Position numbers and translations under genes: made by a program
Assembly (NCBI GenBank): GCA_001689405.1
Contig: LUJO01000022.1
Location: forward strand, 17,956-81,955
Direction of reading: 5' to 3'
Length of the DNA stretch: 64,000 nucleotides
Source of the DNA: Candidatus Homeothermus arabinoxylanisolvens
GTDB lineage: Bacteria; Bacteroidota; Bacteroidia; Bacteroidales; Muribaculaceae
In this document: piece by piece, positions 17,001-26,208 of the stretch
Layout of the letters: every line of letters starts with the position of its first letter
Numbering within the stretch: the first letter of the stretch is position 1
Notes under the pieces: generated by a model
The model's input: the letters and a program-made list of their open reading frames with translations, nothing else
The model's database searches: none
What the model was told of the DNA's origin: nothing

Positions 17001-18104
17001 GTAGGCGGGCTGCCGGCGGAAGCCGGCTATGAGGTCGCGGCCGAAGAGTACCCAAGCCGAGGCTGCCACAGCCGCAAGAAATACGAAGCCCACGAGTATG
17101 AGCATCTTGGAGGGCTTTGAGGCGCGCAGGGGCACGGTGGCGGGCTGCACCACGGTATATACGGGTGTGGTCTGCTGCACTTTGGCACGGGCTATCTGCA
17201 GCTGCTGCGCTGTCTGGTTATAGAGGCTGAAGGCGAGTGAGGCCTCGTTTTGCAGGCGCTCGCTTTCGGTCTGGGCGGCACGGGTGGCAAGGCCCTGATT
17301 GCGGTCCATGTACTCGGCGTATTTCTGCTGCGCGGCAAAGTAATCCTGCTTGGCCTCGTCGTTTATACGCTGCGCATACTCCATGTCGCGGCGTGCCTTT
17401 TCGGTGCGGTAGTCGGTGACATAGGTCTTAAGACGTGCGGCCACAGTGTCGGCAAGCATGGCCGATACCATGGGGTCCTGCATGGTCACCGATAGCGATA
17501 TGACGGAAGTCTTTGTGTCGACATCGGCGCCTATGCGTGCCGCGAGGGCATCCACCACAGCGCTTTCTTCGGGCGTGAGCTTGAACGCATCGACACCTCC
17601 GTCGCCTTTCGCGGTGTCATCGGAGCGGAAGAGCGACATGACTCCGCCTATGGCCTTTCCGGGCAGGGCCATGACGGCGCTCCACCACGGGGCCGACGTG
17701 TCCTCCTCTATAAAGGCGCGTACGGTGGTCGTATGCTTGCCTTCGGCATCGGTGACAGGTACGTCGAAGAGGCTTATGGCAAAGGGTACGGAGCTTACTA
17801 CGTCGGGGTAAAGCTGCGGGTACACGGCATCGGCACCCGAGCCTCCGCCGAGATTGACTCCGGCCATGGCCGCCAAAGCACCGAGGCCGCCGGAGCCGGC
17901 TTTATTGTCGCTCATCTCGGGAGCGAGTTTTATAGTGGTGGTATATTCCTTAGGTATGCTGAACGCCACGACAAGGCCTACTACGGCGCCTATGGCTCCC
18001 CACTTGAGGATAGTCCTGCGGCTGTCCCAGAGTTTGCGGGCGAGCTCCAGAAGGTCTATCTCCTGCTCGTCGTCATTGCGCGTCACGTCTTTTTCTTCCT
18101 GCAT
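16995..18104 (-). CDS. Wzz-type polysaccharide chain-length determinant
   Basis: A 369-residue inner-membrane co-polymerase. After an acidic N-terminus (EEKDVTRNDDEQEIDLLELA) comes a first helix at about 35-52 preceding the Wzz signature IPKEYTTTIKLAPE. A periplasmic region includes a coiled coil of about residues 230-310, and a Pro-rich motif precedes the second helix (ILVGFVFLAAVAASAWVLF). It sets the chain length of a surface glycan together with a Wzy polymerase, which is not in the window. No kinase domain is present. It is the last gene of the wecA-wza-wzz operon; the gap to wza is 27 bp. Confidence 0.88.
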   Translation of the reverse strand: MQEEKDVTRNDDEQEIDLLELARKLWDSRRTILKWGAIGAVVGLVVAFSIPKEYTTTIKLAPEMSDNKAGSGGLGALAAMAGVNLGGGSGADAVYPQLYPDVVSSVPFAISLFDVPVTDAEGKHTTTVRAFIEEDTSAPWWSAVMALPGKAIGGVMSLFRSDDTAKGDGGVDAFKLTPEESAVVDALAARIGADVDTKTSVISLSVTMQDPMVSAMLADTVAARLKTYVTDYRTEKARRDMEYAQRINDEAKQDYFAAQQKYAEYMDRNQGLATRAAQTESERLQNEASLAFSLYNQTAQQLQIARAKVQQTTPVYTVVQPATVPLRASKPSKMLILVGFVFLAAVAASAWVLFGRDLIAGFRRQPAYH

Positions 18105-18131
18105 ATAGATGATAGTTGAGTGAGTCGATCA

Positions 18132-20543
18132 TTATTTAACCATATTGGCTATGGCAGCCGCCATAGTACCGAGGCCGGTAATGACTCCGGTCATCGACAG
18201 GATGGCCGACCAGTTCACACCGTTGCCTTTCTGCTTCGAGGGGATGATAACCTGACATCCCGGCTCTATGGGCACATTGCCTTTGGCGCGGGCCACCGAA
18301 CCGTTCATATACACGACGAAGGCCTTGTTTTTCTTGGCGCGTTCGCCGTAGCCTCCGGCCTGATCTATGTAGTACTTGAGCTTCTTGCCGGGCTTGTACA
18401 TGACGGTGTTGGGGAACATGACCTCGCCCGATATCTTGACGGTATTGACAAGCTCGGGCACAACCAGCTTATCGCCCTCCTGCATCACGAGGTCGGCCTC
18501 GCTTCCGGGGTGTGCGAGAGCCTCCTCAAGTTCGATAGCCACACTGTAGGATGTGGGCAGATTGAGTTTTGCCACGGATATGGAGTCGCCTCCGCCCTCC
18601 ATCGTAGCGGCAAGACGCAGGGTCTCGTCGCGCACGGCAATCTCTTCGGGTGTCATCTGACGCAATACATGCGCGCCACGCAGATAAGCCGATTTAGTCA
18701 CTCCGCCGGCACGGCGCACGAGGTCGCTCACGCGCTCGTTTTTATTGGCAAGGGTGTAGCCGCCGTCAAAGGCCACCTCGCCCTGCACCTCCACGCGGCG
18801 CTGGGTCTGATAACCGGGGCTGCGGCGCACCTCGACAATGTCATAGGGCTGCAGCGTGAAGCCGGGAGTGCCGTCGATGACGAGGCCGTCCTTAAGGCCG
18901 AATGAATATACTTTGGCTATCTCGTCGGTAGGCATAAGACTTGTGGGGTCGACAACACGGCGCGATACGTCGACACGTGCCGTCGAGGCTCCGCGCAACA
19001 GACCGCCGGCCTGCACCACGAGGTCCTCGACAGTGGTATTGTCGGCAAACGGATATATACCGGGGTTGTTTACCTGTCCGTAAATGGCAAGCGCGCCCTG
19101 ATCCTCAAGTACCTTCACGCTCGGTATCTCCACGATGTCGTTGCGCTTCAGCGTCACGTCGGCGCGGCGTCCCGAGAGTATGCCCTCGATGTCGAGCGGT
19201 ATCAGCTCAAGCGACAGGTCGGGTCCTTCGCGATACAGCATGGCGCGGGTGGTATAGGCGTCCTCAAGAAGTCCGTCGGCGTTTTTGATAAGGTCGCCGA
19301 CAGTGCGCAGGTCGGTAGCGAGCGCATACATGCCGGGGCGGAATACGGCGCCCTTCAGCTCCACGCGGTTGGCATAGCGGTCGAGTATCGACCCTACGGT
19401 CACTACGTCGCCGTCATTGAGCCGGTAGCTCGCGAAGTCGCCGTTGACGATGTTGAACAACTCGTTTTCGCGTCCTGTCTGGCGGGCGAGTCTAACCTGC
19501 TCGGTGTATGCGTCGCCGGAGAAACCGCCGGCATATTCGAGAAGGTCAGCAAGAGTCTCGTCGCTCTTTATCTCATAGGCCATAGGGCGCTTCACGTTGC
19601 CCTCGACCGATACAAGGCGGTCATAGGGCGGTATTATGATGACGTCGCCCTCCTGAAGGCGAATGTTGCCGGTCTGCTTTCCTTCAAACAGGTACTCGTA
19701 CACATCGACGCCCACTATGCGGCGTCCGCCGCGGAGCACGTCGATATTTCGCATCGAGCCTATGTCGTTTATACCGCCGGCCTTGTACAGCGCATGAAAC
19801 ACGGTCGAGAATGGCGACAGGCGGTATGTGCCGGGCACAACGGCCTCACCCATGACATCGACCTGAATGGTACGCACCTGCCCGAGAGTGAGGTTTATGT
19901 CGCTCTCCGGCTCGTTGCCACCTATGCCGGCGTATTTGCTCGCGAACTTGTTTTTGATATGGTTGTTGGCCTCCGAAATGGTCATGCCGTTGAGATACAC
20001 CGGACCTATCTGCGACACGATTATGCTGCCCTCGGGCGATATGGTCTGACGTATCTGGTCCTCGCTCGCACCCCATATGTCGATGACTACCTCATCGCCG
20101 GGGCCGAGGCGGTAATTCTGCGGAGTGGCCACATTCTCGTTGGGTTCAAACGACAGCGACCTGTTGGTAAACACGTTCTGGCCGAATATGCGGCGACGTG
20201 CCGGACGGGTGATAGTGTCGGTAATGACATAGTCAAATCCGAGCATGGCCGAGTCGGCCTGCTGCACGGTGACTGACTGACGCATGCGCCCCTTGTCGGC
20301 TGCCTGCCTGTTCTCCGAAGTCACGGCGGCCTCGCCTTCATAACGCGATTTGAGTCGCTCCACCTGCTCCTGTGTCACGCCGCGCGCGAGCAGTTCCTTA
20401 CCTATCTGTTGCTTTGACTTGCCTTGAGCCGTGGCTGTCTTCACGTACTGAACGACCTGCTCGTCGGTCATGCGGGCATAAGACGACACCGAGCCCAAGG
20501 ATAGAGCCAATAATAATAACGCTATTCTGATTTTACCTGACAT
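18132..20543 (-). CDS. SLBB-domain polysaccharide export outer-membrane protein (Wza-like)
   Basis: An 803-residue export channel component. A signal peptide ends near SSYA and is followed by a small helical region. The polysaccharide export (Poly_export) domain then starts with NYRLGPGDEVVIDIWG, followed by a series of SLBB domains (VQVDVMGEAVVPGTYRLS, VSVEGNVKRPMAYEI, LAIYGQVNNPGIYPF, VEVQGEVAFDGGYTL, VKISGEVMFPNTV). A single helix at the C-terminus (WSAILSMTGVITGLGTMAAA) would anchor it. The frame extends 36 codons upstream to 20651, but the ATG at 20543 directly precedes the signal peptide. The gap to the upstream transferase gene is 35 bp. Confidence 0.9.
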   Translation of the reverse strand: MSGKIRIALLLLALSLGSVSSYARMTDEQVVQYVKTATAQGKSKQQIGKELLARGVTQEQVERLKSRYEGEAAVTSENRQAADKGRMRQSVTVQQADSAMLGFDYVITDTITRPARRRIFGQNVFTNRSLSFEPNENVATPQNYRLGPGDEVVIDIWGASEDQIRQTISPEGSIIVSQIGPVYLNGMTISEANNHIKNKFASKYAGIGGNEPESDINLTLGQVRTIQVDVMGEAVVPGTYRLSPFSTVFHALYKAGGINDIGSMRNIDVLRGGRRIVGVDVYEYLFEGKQTGNIRLQEGDVIIIPPYDRLVSVEGNVKRPMAYEIKSDETLADLLEYAGGFSGDAYTEQVRLARQTGRENELFNIVNGDFASYRLNDGDVVTVGSILDRYANRVELKGAVFRPGMYALATDLRTVGDLIKNADGLLEDAYTTRAMLYREGPDLSLELIPLDIEGILSGRRADVTLKRNDIVEIPSVKVLEDQGALAIYGQVNNPGIYPFADNTTVEDLVVQAGGLLRGASTARVDVSRRVVDPTSLMPTDEIAKVYSFGLKDGLVIDGTPGFTLQPYDIVEVRRSPGYQTQRRVEVQGEVAFDGGYTLANKNERVSDLVRRAGGVTKSAYLRGAHVLRQMTPEEIAVRDETLRLAATMEGGGDSISVAKLNLPTSYSVAIELEEALAHPGSEADLVMQEGDKLVVPELVNTVKISGEVMFPNTVMYKPGKKLKYYIDQAGGYGERAKKNKAFVVYMNGSVARAKGNVPIEPGCQVIIPSKQKGNGVNWSAILSMTGVITGLGTMAAAIANMVK

Positions 20544-20578
20544 ATAATTATATCGATTTTGTACCTTATATATATACT

Positions 20579-21703
20579 CTATTTTGCGGCGGATATTGTG
20601 TTGTCGCGGGCTAAAATTTTGCGTGACAGCCATATGTTGACCAAAGTCCACACCAGAACATCGACGACAAGCAGCAACGTCACGTTAACAATATGCGACA
20701 GCAAAATGTTGACCGCGCTTATGATCAGCGCTATGGCCACGATAGTGACCATGCACAGACGCGGCTTCAGGCCGAGAGCCAGCAGTTTATGATGTATGTG
20801 GGTCTTGTCGGGAAGAAACGGATTGCCGTGATGACGGATGCGTCGCATAAACACCCTGACGACATCCATGCACGGTATGAGGAGAGGAGTAAACGCGAGA
20901 ATAAACGGATTGACGTCAAGAGTCTTGGGGGTGACTGACGAAGCCAAGTAAAGCTCAAGACTGAGAAACGACAGGATAAGGCCTATGGTAAGACTGCCCG
21001 TATCGCCCATGAAGATCTTCTTGCGCTTCCTGACATCGCCGAACACGTTGTAATAGAAGAACGGCACGAGCACACCGAGCGCGGAGAACGACAAAATGGC
21101 ATACACGTAGCGCTCCAGCATGAAAAACGCACAGCCGTATATGATAAGGGCCGCCGCCGACAGACCCGACGCAAGACCGTCGATGCCGTCGATAAGGTTG
21201 ATGGCGTTGACTATATATACGATGACAATTACCGTAAGGGGCATGCCGAGCCACCACGGCATCGTCTGTATCCATAGCACGCCGTGGAGCGAGTTGAGCC
21301 ACAGGCCTCCGGCCAGCAGCAACACGGCACACAATATCTGCATTATGAATTTGGCACGGTAACGCACGCCGATAAGGTCGTCGGACATGCCGACAAGATA
21401 CAGAGTGAACAGCGAGCAGAAGCCGAACGACAGTGTGGCGGCATTTCGCGTCATGTAGGTACACATGTCGATATAGCCGAGCAAAGTGCTTATACCCAAC
21501 AACAGCGCCAGCACGCAGCAGATGACCGGAGTGAAGGCAATGCCGCCCAGACGGGGCACGGCGCCTCGGTGTATCTTGCGTTCGTCGGGCTGGTCAAAAA
21601 GATCGCGTTTGAAAGCGACCAGCAAAATCTGCGGAATAAGCACACCCGCAAAAAAGACACTAAGCAGAAAGGCCGCGACACAATTAATAAGCCAATAGTT
21701 CAT
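20579..21703 (-). CDS. Undecaprenyl-phosphate sugar-phosphate transferase (WecA/MraY family)
   Basis: A 374-residue polytopic enzyme of about ten helices. It transfers a HexNAc-1-phosphate from UDP-sugar to undecaprenyl phosphate and so starts lipid-linked glycan synthesis. Signatures visible are NAINLIDGIDGLASGLS, FMGDTGSLTIG (the catalytic Asp region) and the cytoplasmic His loop LPDKTHIHHKLLALGL, which point to the WecA/TagO branch rather than MraY. It is first in the operon with wza and wzz and has a full promoter about 130 bp upstream. Confidence 0.9.
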   Translation of the reverse strand: MNYWLINCVAAFLLSVFFAGVLIPQILLVAFKRDLFDQPDERKIHRGAVPRLGGIAFTPVICCVLALLLGISTLLGYIDMCTYMTRNAATLSFGFCSLFTLYLVGMSDDLIGVRYRAKFIMQILCAVLLLAGGLWLNSLHGVLWIQTMPWWLGMPLTVIVIVYIVNAINLIDGIDGLASGLSAAALIIYGCAFFMLERYVYAILSFSALGVLVPFFYYNVFGDVRKRKKIFMGDTGSLTIGLILSFLSLELYLASSVTPKTLDVNPFILAFTPLLIPCMDVVRVFMRRIRHHGNPFLPDKTHIHHKLLALGLKPRLCMVTIVAIALIISAVNILLSHIVNVTLLLVVDVLVWTLVNIWLSRKILARDNTISAAK

Positions 21704-21829
21704 AGTCTAATAAATTAGTTGTGGTTTTGACACGATCAGCGCGCTCCGGCCGTGACGGCAAGAGCCCTCTATACAAAATTTCATACCTCTAACAATTAAC
21801 ATATATGCTATTTGCGCTAATCTCGGTCG

Positions 21830-21861
21830 CAAAATTAAGATATTTTAGCCGTTAAGCCAAA
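21830..21861 (-). promoter_or_regulatory. Promoter of the wecA-wza-wzz operon
   Basis: On the minus strand TTTG (21861-21858) and TAATTTTG (21837-21830) are separated by 20 bp, matching the Bacteroidetes pattern. Transcription would begin near 21823, giving a leader of about 120 nt before the transferase gene. Confidence 0.65.
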
Positions 21862-21877
21862 TTTAACAGTAGTAAAT

Positions 21878-22309
21878 TTACCATGCCACATGAATCCATG
21901 CTCCCCCGCGTTCCCATATAAGCTCCGTATGGGGCAGCCCGCACAGTATCGACCACAGCTCGCGGTTGCCCTCCGCGCTTCCTGTAGTTATGTCGGCCGC
22001 ACGTCCCGACAGGTGGTAAGAGCGGGCCACTCCGCCCACGGCATTGTTGAGCGCCTTGCAGCGATATCCGCTGTTGACCTTTATGGGAGCGCCGAGGCTA
22101 CGGCGTGCCGGCTCAAGCACCTCGTCGATGAGCCGCTGCATGTACACCACGGCCTCGGGCGGCGGAGTGTTGTCGAAGCCGAGCCTCTGAGCGGTTGAGC
22201 TGTACGCGAGCTCGCGTATGGTGAAGTGACTGGACGCCTCCTTGGCCTCGATGGGCGTGGCGATCTCCATGGCCGCGACGGCCGTAACGATGATAGCGGT
22301 GCTTTTCAT
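21878..22309 (-). CDS. M15 family peptidase, D-Ala-D-Ala carboxypeptidase-like
   Basis: A 143-residue zinc peptidase of the M15_3 group, related to phage endolysins and to small cell-wall carboxypeptidases. After a possible signal segment (STAIIVTAVAAMEIA) come the conserved region VNSGYRCKALNNAVGGVARS, the metal motif SYHLSGRAADI (His and Asp ligands) and the C-terminal His of WIHVAW. The start at 22309 is chosen because the promoter -7 element covers 22343-22350, excluding the longer frame from 22345. It has its own promoter and separates the flippase from the other export genes, so it is probably an insertion. Confidence 0.85.
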   Translation of the reverse strand: MKSTAIIVTAVAAMEIATPIEAKEASSHFTIRELAYSSTAQRLGFDNTPPPEAVVYMQRLIDEVLEPARRSLGAPIKVNSGYRCKALNNAVGGVARSYHLSGRAADITTGSAEGNRELWSILCGLPHTELIWERGGAWIHVAW

Positions 22310-22342
22310 TGCAATAAGGTTTTTAGATTGTATTCTATACCG

Positions 22343-22387
22343 CAAAGATAAGCCGTGACGCGGCCCTATTTATGCACAATCGGGCAT
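22343..22387 (-). promoter_or_regulatory. Promoter with conserved upstream block, M15 peptidase gene
   Basis: The minus-strand -7 element TATCTTTG lies at 22350-22343. Starting 26 bp further upstream is the block TTTATG-C-ACAATCGGGCAT (22369-22387, plus-strand reading). The same two elements at the same distance precede the gene at 39152-39637. The block overlaps the small hairpin CGGGCATAACGCCCG (22381-22395) just after the flippase stop, which may terminate that gene. Confidence 0.6.
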
Positions 22388-22398
22388 AACGCCCGAAT

Positions 22399-23754
22399 TT
22401 AACATTTCAGGTCGCGGTACACCTCCAGCGGCCACTTCCAGTTCTGGTAGGCAAGCTGCACTATGCCGGGGGCAAGTATGAGTCCCCACAGGCCCGCGTC
22501 GGTAAAGTTCATGAACAGCAGCAGAAGCACCACGGTACAGAGTCCCGACACGATAGAGGGTATGAAGAACGGTACGTAGTTTTTTGTAAGCAGCACATTG
22601 CCGGCCATGGCGTGGGTCATCTCCAGAAACGATATGACGGCGGCCACGGCTATCATGGCTCCGGGCAGAAGCACCGTCTTGCTGCCCAGAAGTTCGAGAA
22701 GATAAGGACCTACAAGACACAGCCCGCCGGCACACAATATATATATGACGGCCGACACGGCCCAGCCACGGCGCACTATGGTGATTATGGCGCTCTTGTC
22801 GGCCCTCACCCGCGACGCGGTGATCTTGGGTATGTAGGTCGACACATAGATGCCCGCCACCGAATAGATGCTCGACATGATCTGCATGGTGATGCCGTAG
22901 GACGCTATCATGGCAAGCGGCATAAACATCGAGCCGATGAAAATGGCCGACTTCGATATGAAAAAACTGCCCAGCGAGGTGATGCCGATCTTGACCGCGT
23001 TGGGAAATATGGTACGCAGCACTCCCCTCGGATCGGAACACTCGGCCTCCCTGAGCCGGGCCGACGTCACGCGGTCATAGAAGAGCCGGTGGGCAAGCAC
23101 ACGCAGTATTACCGTAGCCAGCACCTGCGACGTCACCAGCGCCACAAGACCGCATCCGGCAAATACGAGCGATATGGCCAAGGCAAGATAGGCCATGTGC
23201 GACACCACGATTATCTGCTTGATCTCTTTCACATAGCCGCGCCCTTGCAGAAGCCCCTCGAAATAGAGCGTGTAGAGTATAAGCGTATTGTTTACGACGA
23301 ATATGGCCCACGCCGCAAGCACCTCGTTGCGTATGGACTGATAATTGTCGAGCACCGACAGCAGATAAGGCGTGCCCCCCAGCGCAAGCAGCAGGAAGAG
23401 TACCGCCGCGGCCCGCTTGTAAAACCACTGCATGGCCTTTATGACACCTTTGAGCAGCGAGTAGTCGACGGGGCTGTCGCAGTCGAGTGACTCATAACCG
23501 CTCCTCTTCAGAGTGGTGCAGCCGCTGTATATATAGGTGACCGTACGCACAAAAGAGTTGTTGAAGCCGAAGTCGAGCAGATAGGTCAGCACCGATATCG
23601 AAGAGAATATGGACCATATGGCCACTATGTCGGTCGGAAATTTCTTCAGAATGACCGGCAGCAGCAGCAGCGACGAAGCAATCTTCAGCAGCGACGCGCA
23701 GAAATTCCACACGACGTCGGCGCGTCCTATTTTGTTTATTCTCTTTTGCTCCAT
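22399..23754 (-). CDS. Polysaccharide flippase (Wzx/MATE-like)
   Basis: A 451-residue polytopic membrane protein with about twelve to fourteen hydrophobic helices and few conserved polar motifs, typical of O-antigen or capsule flippases. The N-terminus (RADVVWNFCASLLKIASSLLLLPVILKKF) and the helix IWSIFSSISVLTYLLDFGF match the polysaccharide biosynthesis protein pattern. It would flip undecaprenyl-linked repeat units across the inner membrane. It follows uvrC by 24 bp, so it is probably transcribed with that housekeeping operon; the link with the wecA-wza-wzz genes downstream is functional inference. Confidence 0.85.
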   Translation of the reverse strand: MEQKRINKIGRADVVWNFCASLLKIASSLLLLPVILKKFPTDIVAIWSIFSSISVLTYLLDFGFNNSFVRTVTYIYSGCTTLKRSGYESLDCDSPVDYSLLKGVIKAMQWFYKRAAAVLFLLLALGGTPYLLSVLDNYQSIRNEVLAAWAIFVVNNTLILYTLYFEGLLQGRGYVKEIKQIIVVSHMAYLALAISLVFAGCGLVALVTSQVLATVILRVLAHRLFYDRVTSARLREAECSDPRGVLRTIFPNAVKIGITSLGSFFISKSAIFIGSMFMPLAMIASYGITMQIMSSIYSVAGIYVSTYIPKITASRVRADKSAIITIVRRGWAVSAVIYILCAGGLCLVGPYLLELLGSKTVLLPGAMIAVAAVISFLEMTHAMAGNVLLTKNYVPFFIPSIVSGLCTVVLLLLFMNFTDAGLWGLILAPGIVQLAYQNWKWPLEVYRDLKC

Positions 23755-23778
23755 AGCGGGTTATCGGACTGATTGGTC

Positions 23779-25605
23779 TTATTGCTCTGATTGTTCACTC
23801 TCAGGATGCAAGGCATTGTAAATAAGCGAGGCCCGCGAGGGTCCGGTTATGTCGGCGATAGAGTCGATTGAAGCCTCACGAAGGCGCTTGACGCTCTTAA
23901 AGTGCTGTAGCAGAGCTTGTTTTGTTTTTTCGCCCACGCCCTTTATATCATCTAACTCACTGACTATCTGGCCCTTACTGCGTCTGTTGCGATGATGGGT
24001 TATACCGAAGCGGTGAGCCTCGTCGCGAAGCTGCTGGACCACACGCAGCGACTCGGAATTTTTGTCGATATAGAGCGGGACACTGTCGCCCGGGAAATAT
24101 ATCTCCTCAAGACGCTTGGCTATGCCCACCACGGCTATCGTGCCGCGCAGCCCCATGTCGTCAAGAGCCTCGACAGCGGCGCTGAGCTGACCCTTGCCGC
24201 CGTCGACCACGATGAGCTGCGGCAGCTCCTCGCCCTCCTCCATCATGCGTGTGTAGCGGCGGGTAAGCACCTCCTTCATCGAAGCAAAGTCGTCGGGCCC
24301 CTCGACGGTCTTGATATTGAAGTGACGGTAGTCGCGCTTGGAGGGCTTGGCATTGCGAAACACCACACACGAGGCCACGGGGTTGGTGCCCTGTATATTT
24401 GAATTGTCAAAACACTCCACGTGACGGGGCAGCACCGACAGGCGGAAATCGCTCTTCATACGCTCAAGCGTACGCTCCACGCGCTTCTCCGGGTCATGCT
24501 TCTCCATCATCTTGAGCGAGTCGACTTTGTTCTGCCGCGCATTGTGGGTCGACACTTCGAGCAGCTTCATCTTGTCGCCGCGCTGCGGTATGGTATACAT
24601 CACTCCCTCCAGTTCGATGTAGGGCTTCACCGGTACGACAATCTCGTCATACAGCAGGTCAAACTTCTCGGCCGCCTCGGTTATCGCGTAGCCCAATATG
24701 TCCTCTATCGGCTCGTCAAGGCGGCGCTTGTACTCAAACGTTATACTGCGCACTATGGCTCCGCGGCGCACGTGCATGTAGTTTACATATACCATGTCGC
24801 GGTCATCGTCCACTCCAAACACGTCAATGTCGTCGAGCGTCTGGCTCACGATGACGCTCTTTGACTGATAACGGGCCACGAGGTCATACTTCTCTTTAAG
24901 CAACTGCGCCTCCTCAAAGCGGAGTTCGGCGGCCAGCTTCTCCATCTCGGCCCGCAGGTAGTCGAGCAACTCCTGAGTGTCGCCCCGCAATATCTGCTTC
25001 ACATGATCTATCATCTCGCCGTAATCGGCCTGACCGATAAGCCCGGTGCAGCAGCCGAGGCAGTTTTTAAGATGATATTCAAGACACAGACGCCCCTTGC
25101 CTTTAGACACGTAATCGGGGGTAATGGCATGGCGGCACGTACGCACCGGATACAGCTCGCGTATAAGGTTGAGCACCGCCTTGGCCACGCCCGCATTGGT
25201 GTAGGGACCGAAGTATTTCGACCCGTCCTTTATACGTGTACGCGTGAGGAACACCCGCGGATAGTGCTCCTTCGTCACGACAATCCACGGATAGGACTTG
25301 TCATCCTTGAGCAGTACATTATAGTGCGGCTTGTACTCCTTTATAAGCGAGTTTTCAAGATTGAGCGCGTCCTGCTCCGTCGGCACGACTATATAACGCA
25401 TGTCGGCTATGTTACGCACAAGCAGCATGGTCCTCACCGACTCGTGGGTGCGGTTGAAGTATGACGACACCCGGCGCTTCAGGTTTTTGGCCTTGCCAAC
25501 ATATATTACGTTGCCTTCCGCATCGTAATAAAGATAGCAGCCGGGGGTGTCGGGAAGGATTGATATTTTCTCCTTCAGCTCCTTTGATTTTTCTACTTTA
25601 GCCAA
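23779..25605 (-). CDS. uvrC: Excinuclease ABC subunit C
   Basis: A 608-residue nucleotide-excision repair nuclease that makes both incisions around lesions. The N-terminal GIY-YIG domain is GCYLYYDAEGNVIYVGKAKN with the following Arg-rich helix LKRRVSSYF. A UVR helix pair lies at about 200-240, the RNase H-like UvrC domain contains ECFDNSNIQGTNPVASCVVF and QLIVVDGGKGQL, and the C-terminus has helix-hairpin-helix motifs (LDDIKGVGEKTKQALL). Length is normal. It lies 24 bp after apt and 24 bp before the flippase gene. Confidence 0.97.
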   Translation of the reverse strand: MAKVEKSKELKEKISILPDTPGCYLYYDAEGNVIYVGKAKNLKRRVSSYFNRTHESVRTMLLVRNIADMRYIVVPTEQDALNLENSLIKEYKPHYNVLLKDDKSYPWIVVTKEHYPRVFLTRTRIKDGSKYFGPYTNAGVAKAVLNLIRELYPVRTCRHAITPDYVSKGKGRLCLEYHLKNCLGCCTGLIGQADYGEMIDHVKQILRGDTQELLDYLRAEMEKLAAELRFEEAQLLKEKYDLVARYQSKSVIVSQTLDDIDVFGVDDDRDMVYVNYMHVRRGAIVRSITFEYKRRLDEPIEDILGYAITEAAEKFDLLYDEIVVPVKPYIELEGVMYTIPQRGDKMKLLEVSTHNARQNKVDSLKMMEKHDPEKRVERTLERMKSDFRLSVLPRHVECFDNSNIQGTNPVASCVVFRNAKPSKRDYRHFNIKTVEGPDDFASMKEVLTRRYTRMMEEGEELPQLIVVDGGKGQLSAAVEALDDMGLRGTIAVVGIAKRLEEIYFPGDSVPLYIDKNSESLRVVQQLRDEAHRFGITHHRNRRSKGQIVSELDDIKGVGEKTKQALLQHFKSVKRLREASIDSIADITGPSRASLIYNALHPESEQSEQ

Positions 25606-25629
25606 TTAACGGTCAACTGTATTTTAGCG

Positions 25630-26148
25630 TCAATAAACTATGAGCGACGTAACCTCGGCGTCGGCGGGAAGATTCTCACGGCCTTTGAGCGCGCTCAGCT
25701 CCACGATGAAGTTGATGTACACCTTACGGGGATTCATGCTTTTTACAAGTTCGTAGCATGCGGCCATAGTGCCGCCGGTAGCAAGCAGGTCGTCATGTAT
25801 CACTACCACGTCATCGGGCGTTATGGCATCGCGGTGTATCTCTATCTCATCAAAGCCATACTCCTTTTCAAACTTTGCGCTGACCGTATCGGCGGGAAGT
25901 TTGCCCGGCTTGCGGGCGGGAACGAAACCGGCCCCTATCTCATAGGCGAGAATTGAACCGCCTATGAAGCCGCGCGATTCTATGCCCACCACCTTCGTCA
26001 CTCCTTTGTCGCGGTAAAGCTGCGCGAGGTCCCAGCCGACAATGTGCATTGCACGGGGGTCCTTAAACATTGTTGTGAGGTCACGGAATATAATTCCGGG
26101 CTTCGGGAAGTCATATACGTCCCTGATTTTCGACTTAACGTATTCCAT
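25630..26148 (-). CDS. apt: Adenine phosphoribosyltransferase
   Basis: A 172-residue purine salvage enzyme converting adenine and PRPP to AMP in the cytosol. The PRPP-binding loop VVVIHDDLLATGGTM is near residue 125, and GIESRGFIGGSILAYEIG and FVPARKPGKLP are the other family signatures. Length is typical. It lies downstream of mnmG with 60 bp between, a gap that holds a parS palindrome. Confidence 0.97.
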   Translation of the reverse strand: MEYVKSKIRDVYDFPKPGIIFRDLTTMFKDPRAMHIVGWDLAQLYRDKGVTKVVGIESRGFIGGSILAYEIGAGFVPARKPGKLPADTVSAKFEKEYGFDEIEIHRDAITPDDVVVIHDDLLATGGTMAACYELVKSMNPRKVYINFIVELSALKGRENLPADAEVTSLIVY

Positions 26149-26191
26149 AAAGTTTATAGTGTTAATTATTTGTCTACTATTAGTTTATATA

Positions 26192-26207
26192 TGTTTCACG
26201 TGAAACA
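26192..26207. promoter_or_regulatory. parS centromere site (ParB binding)
   Basis: TGTTTCACGTGAAACA is a perfect 16-bp palindrome identical to the widespread chromosomal parS consensus bound by ParB. It sits between mnmG and apt, one base beyond the mnmG stop codon. I saw no second copy in the window. Such sites cluster near replication origins, which fits the origin candidate at about 52.7-53.1 kb. Confidence 0.9.
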
Positions 26208-26208
26208 A

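Noticed and set aside
18120..18905. A 261-codon frame antisense to the Wza-like gene
   Set aside because: The SLBB repeats on the other strand are clear; no support for the antisense product.
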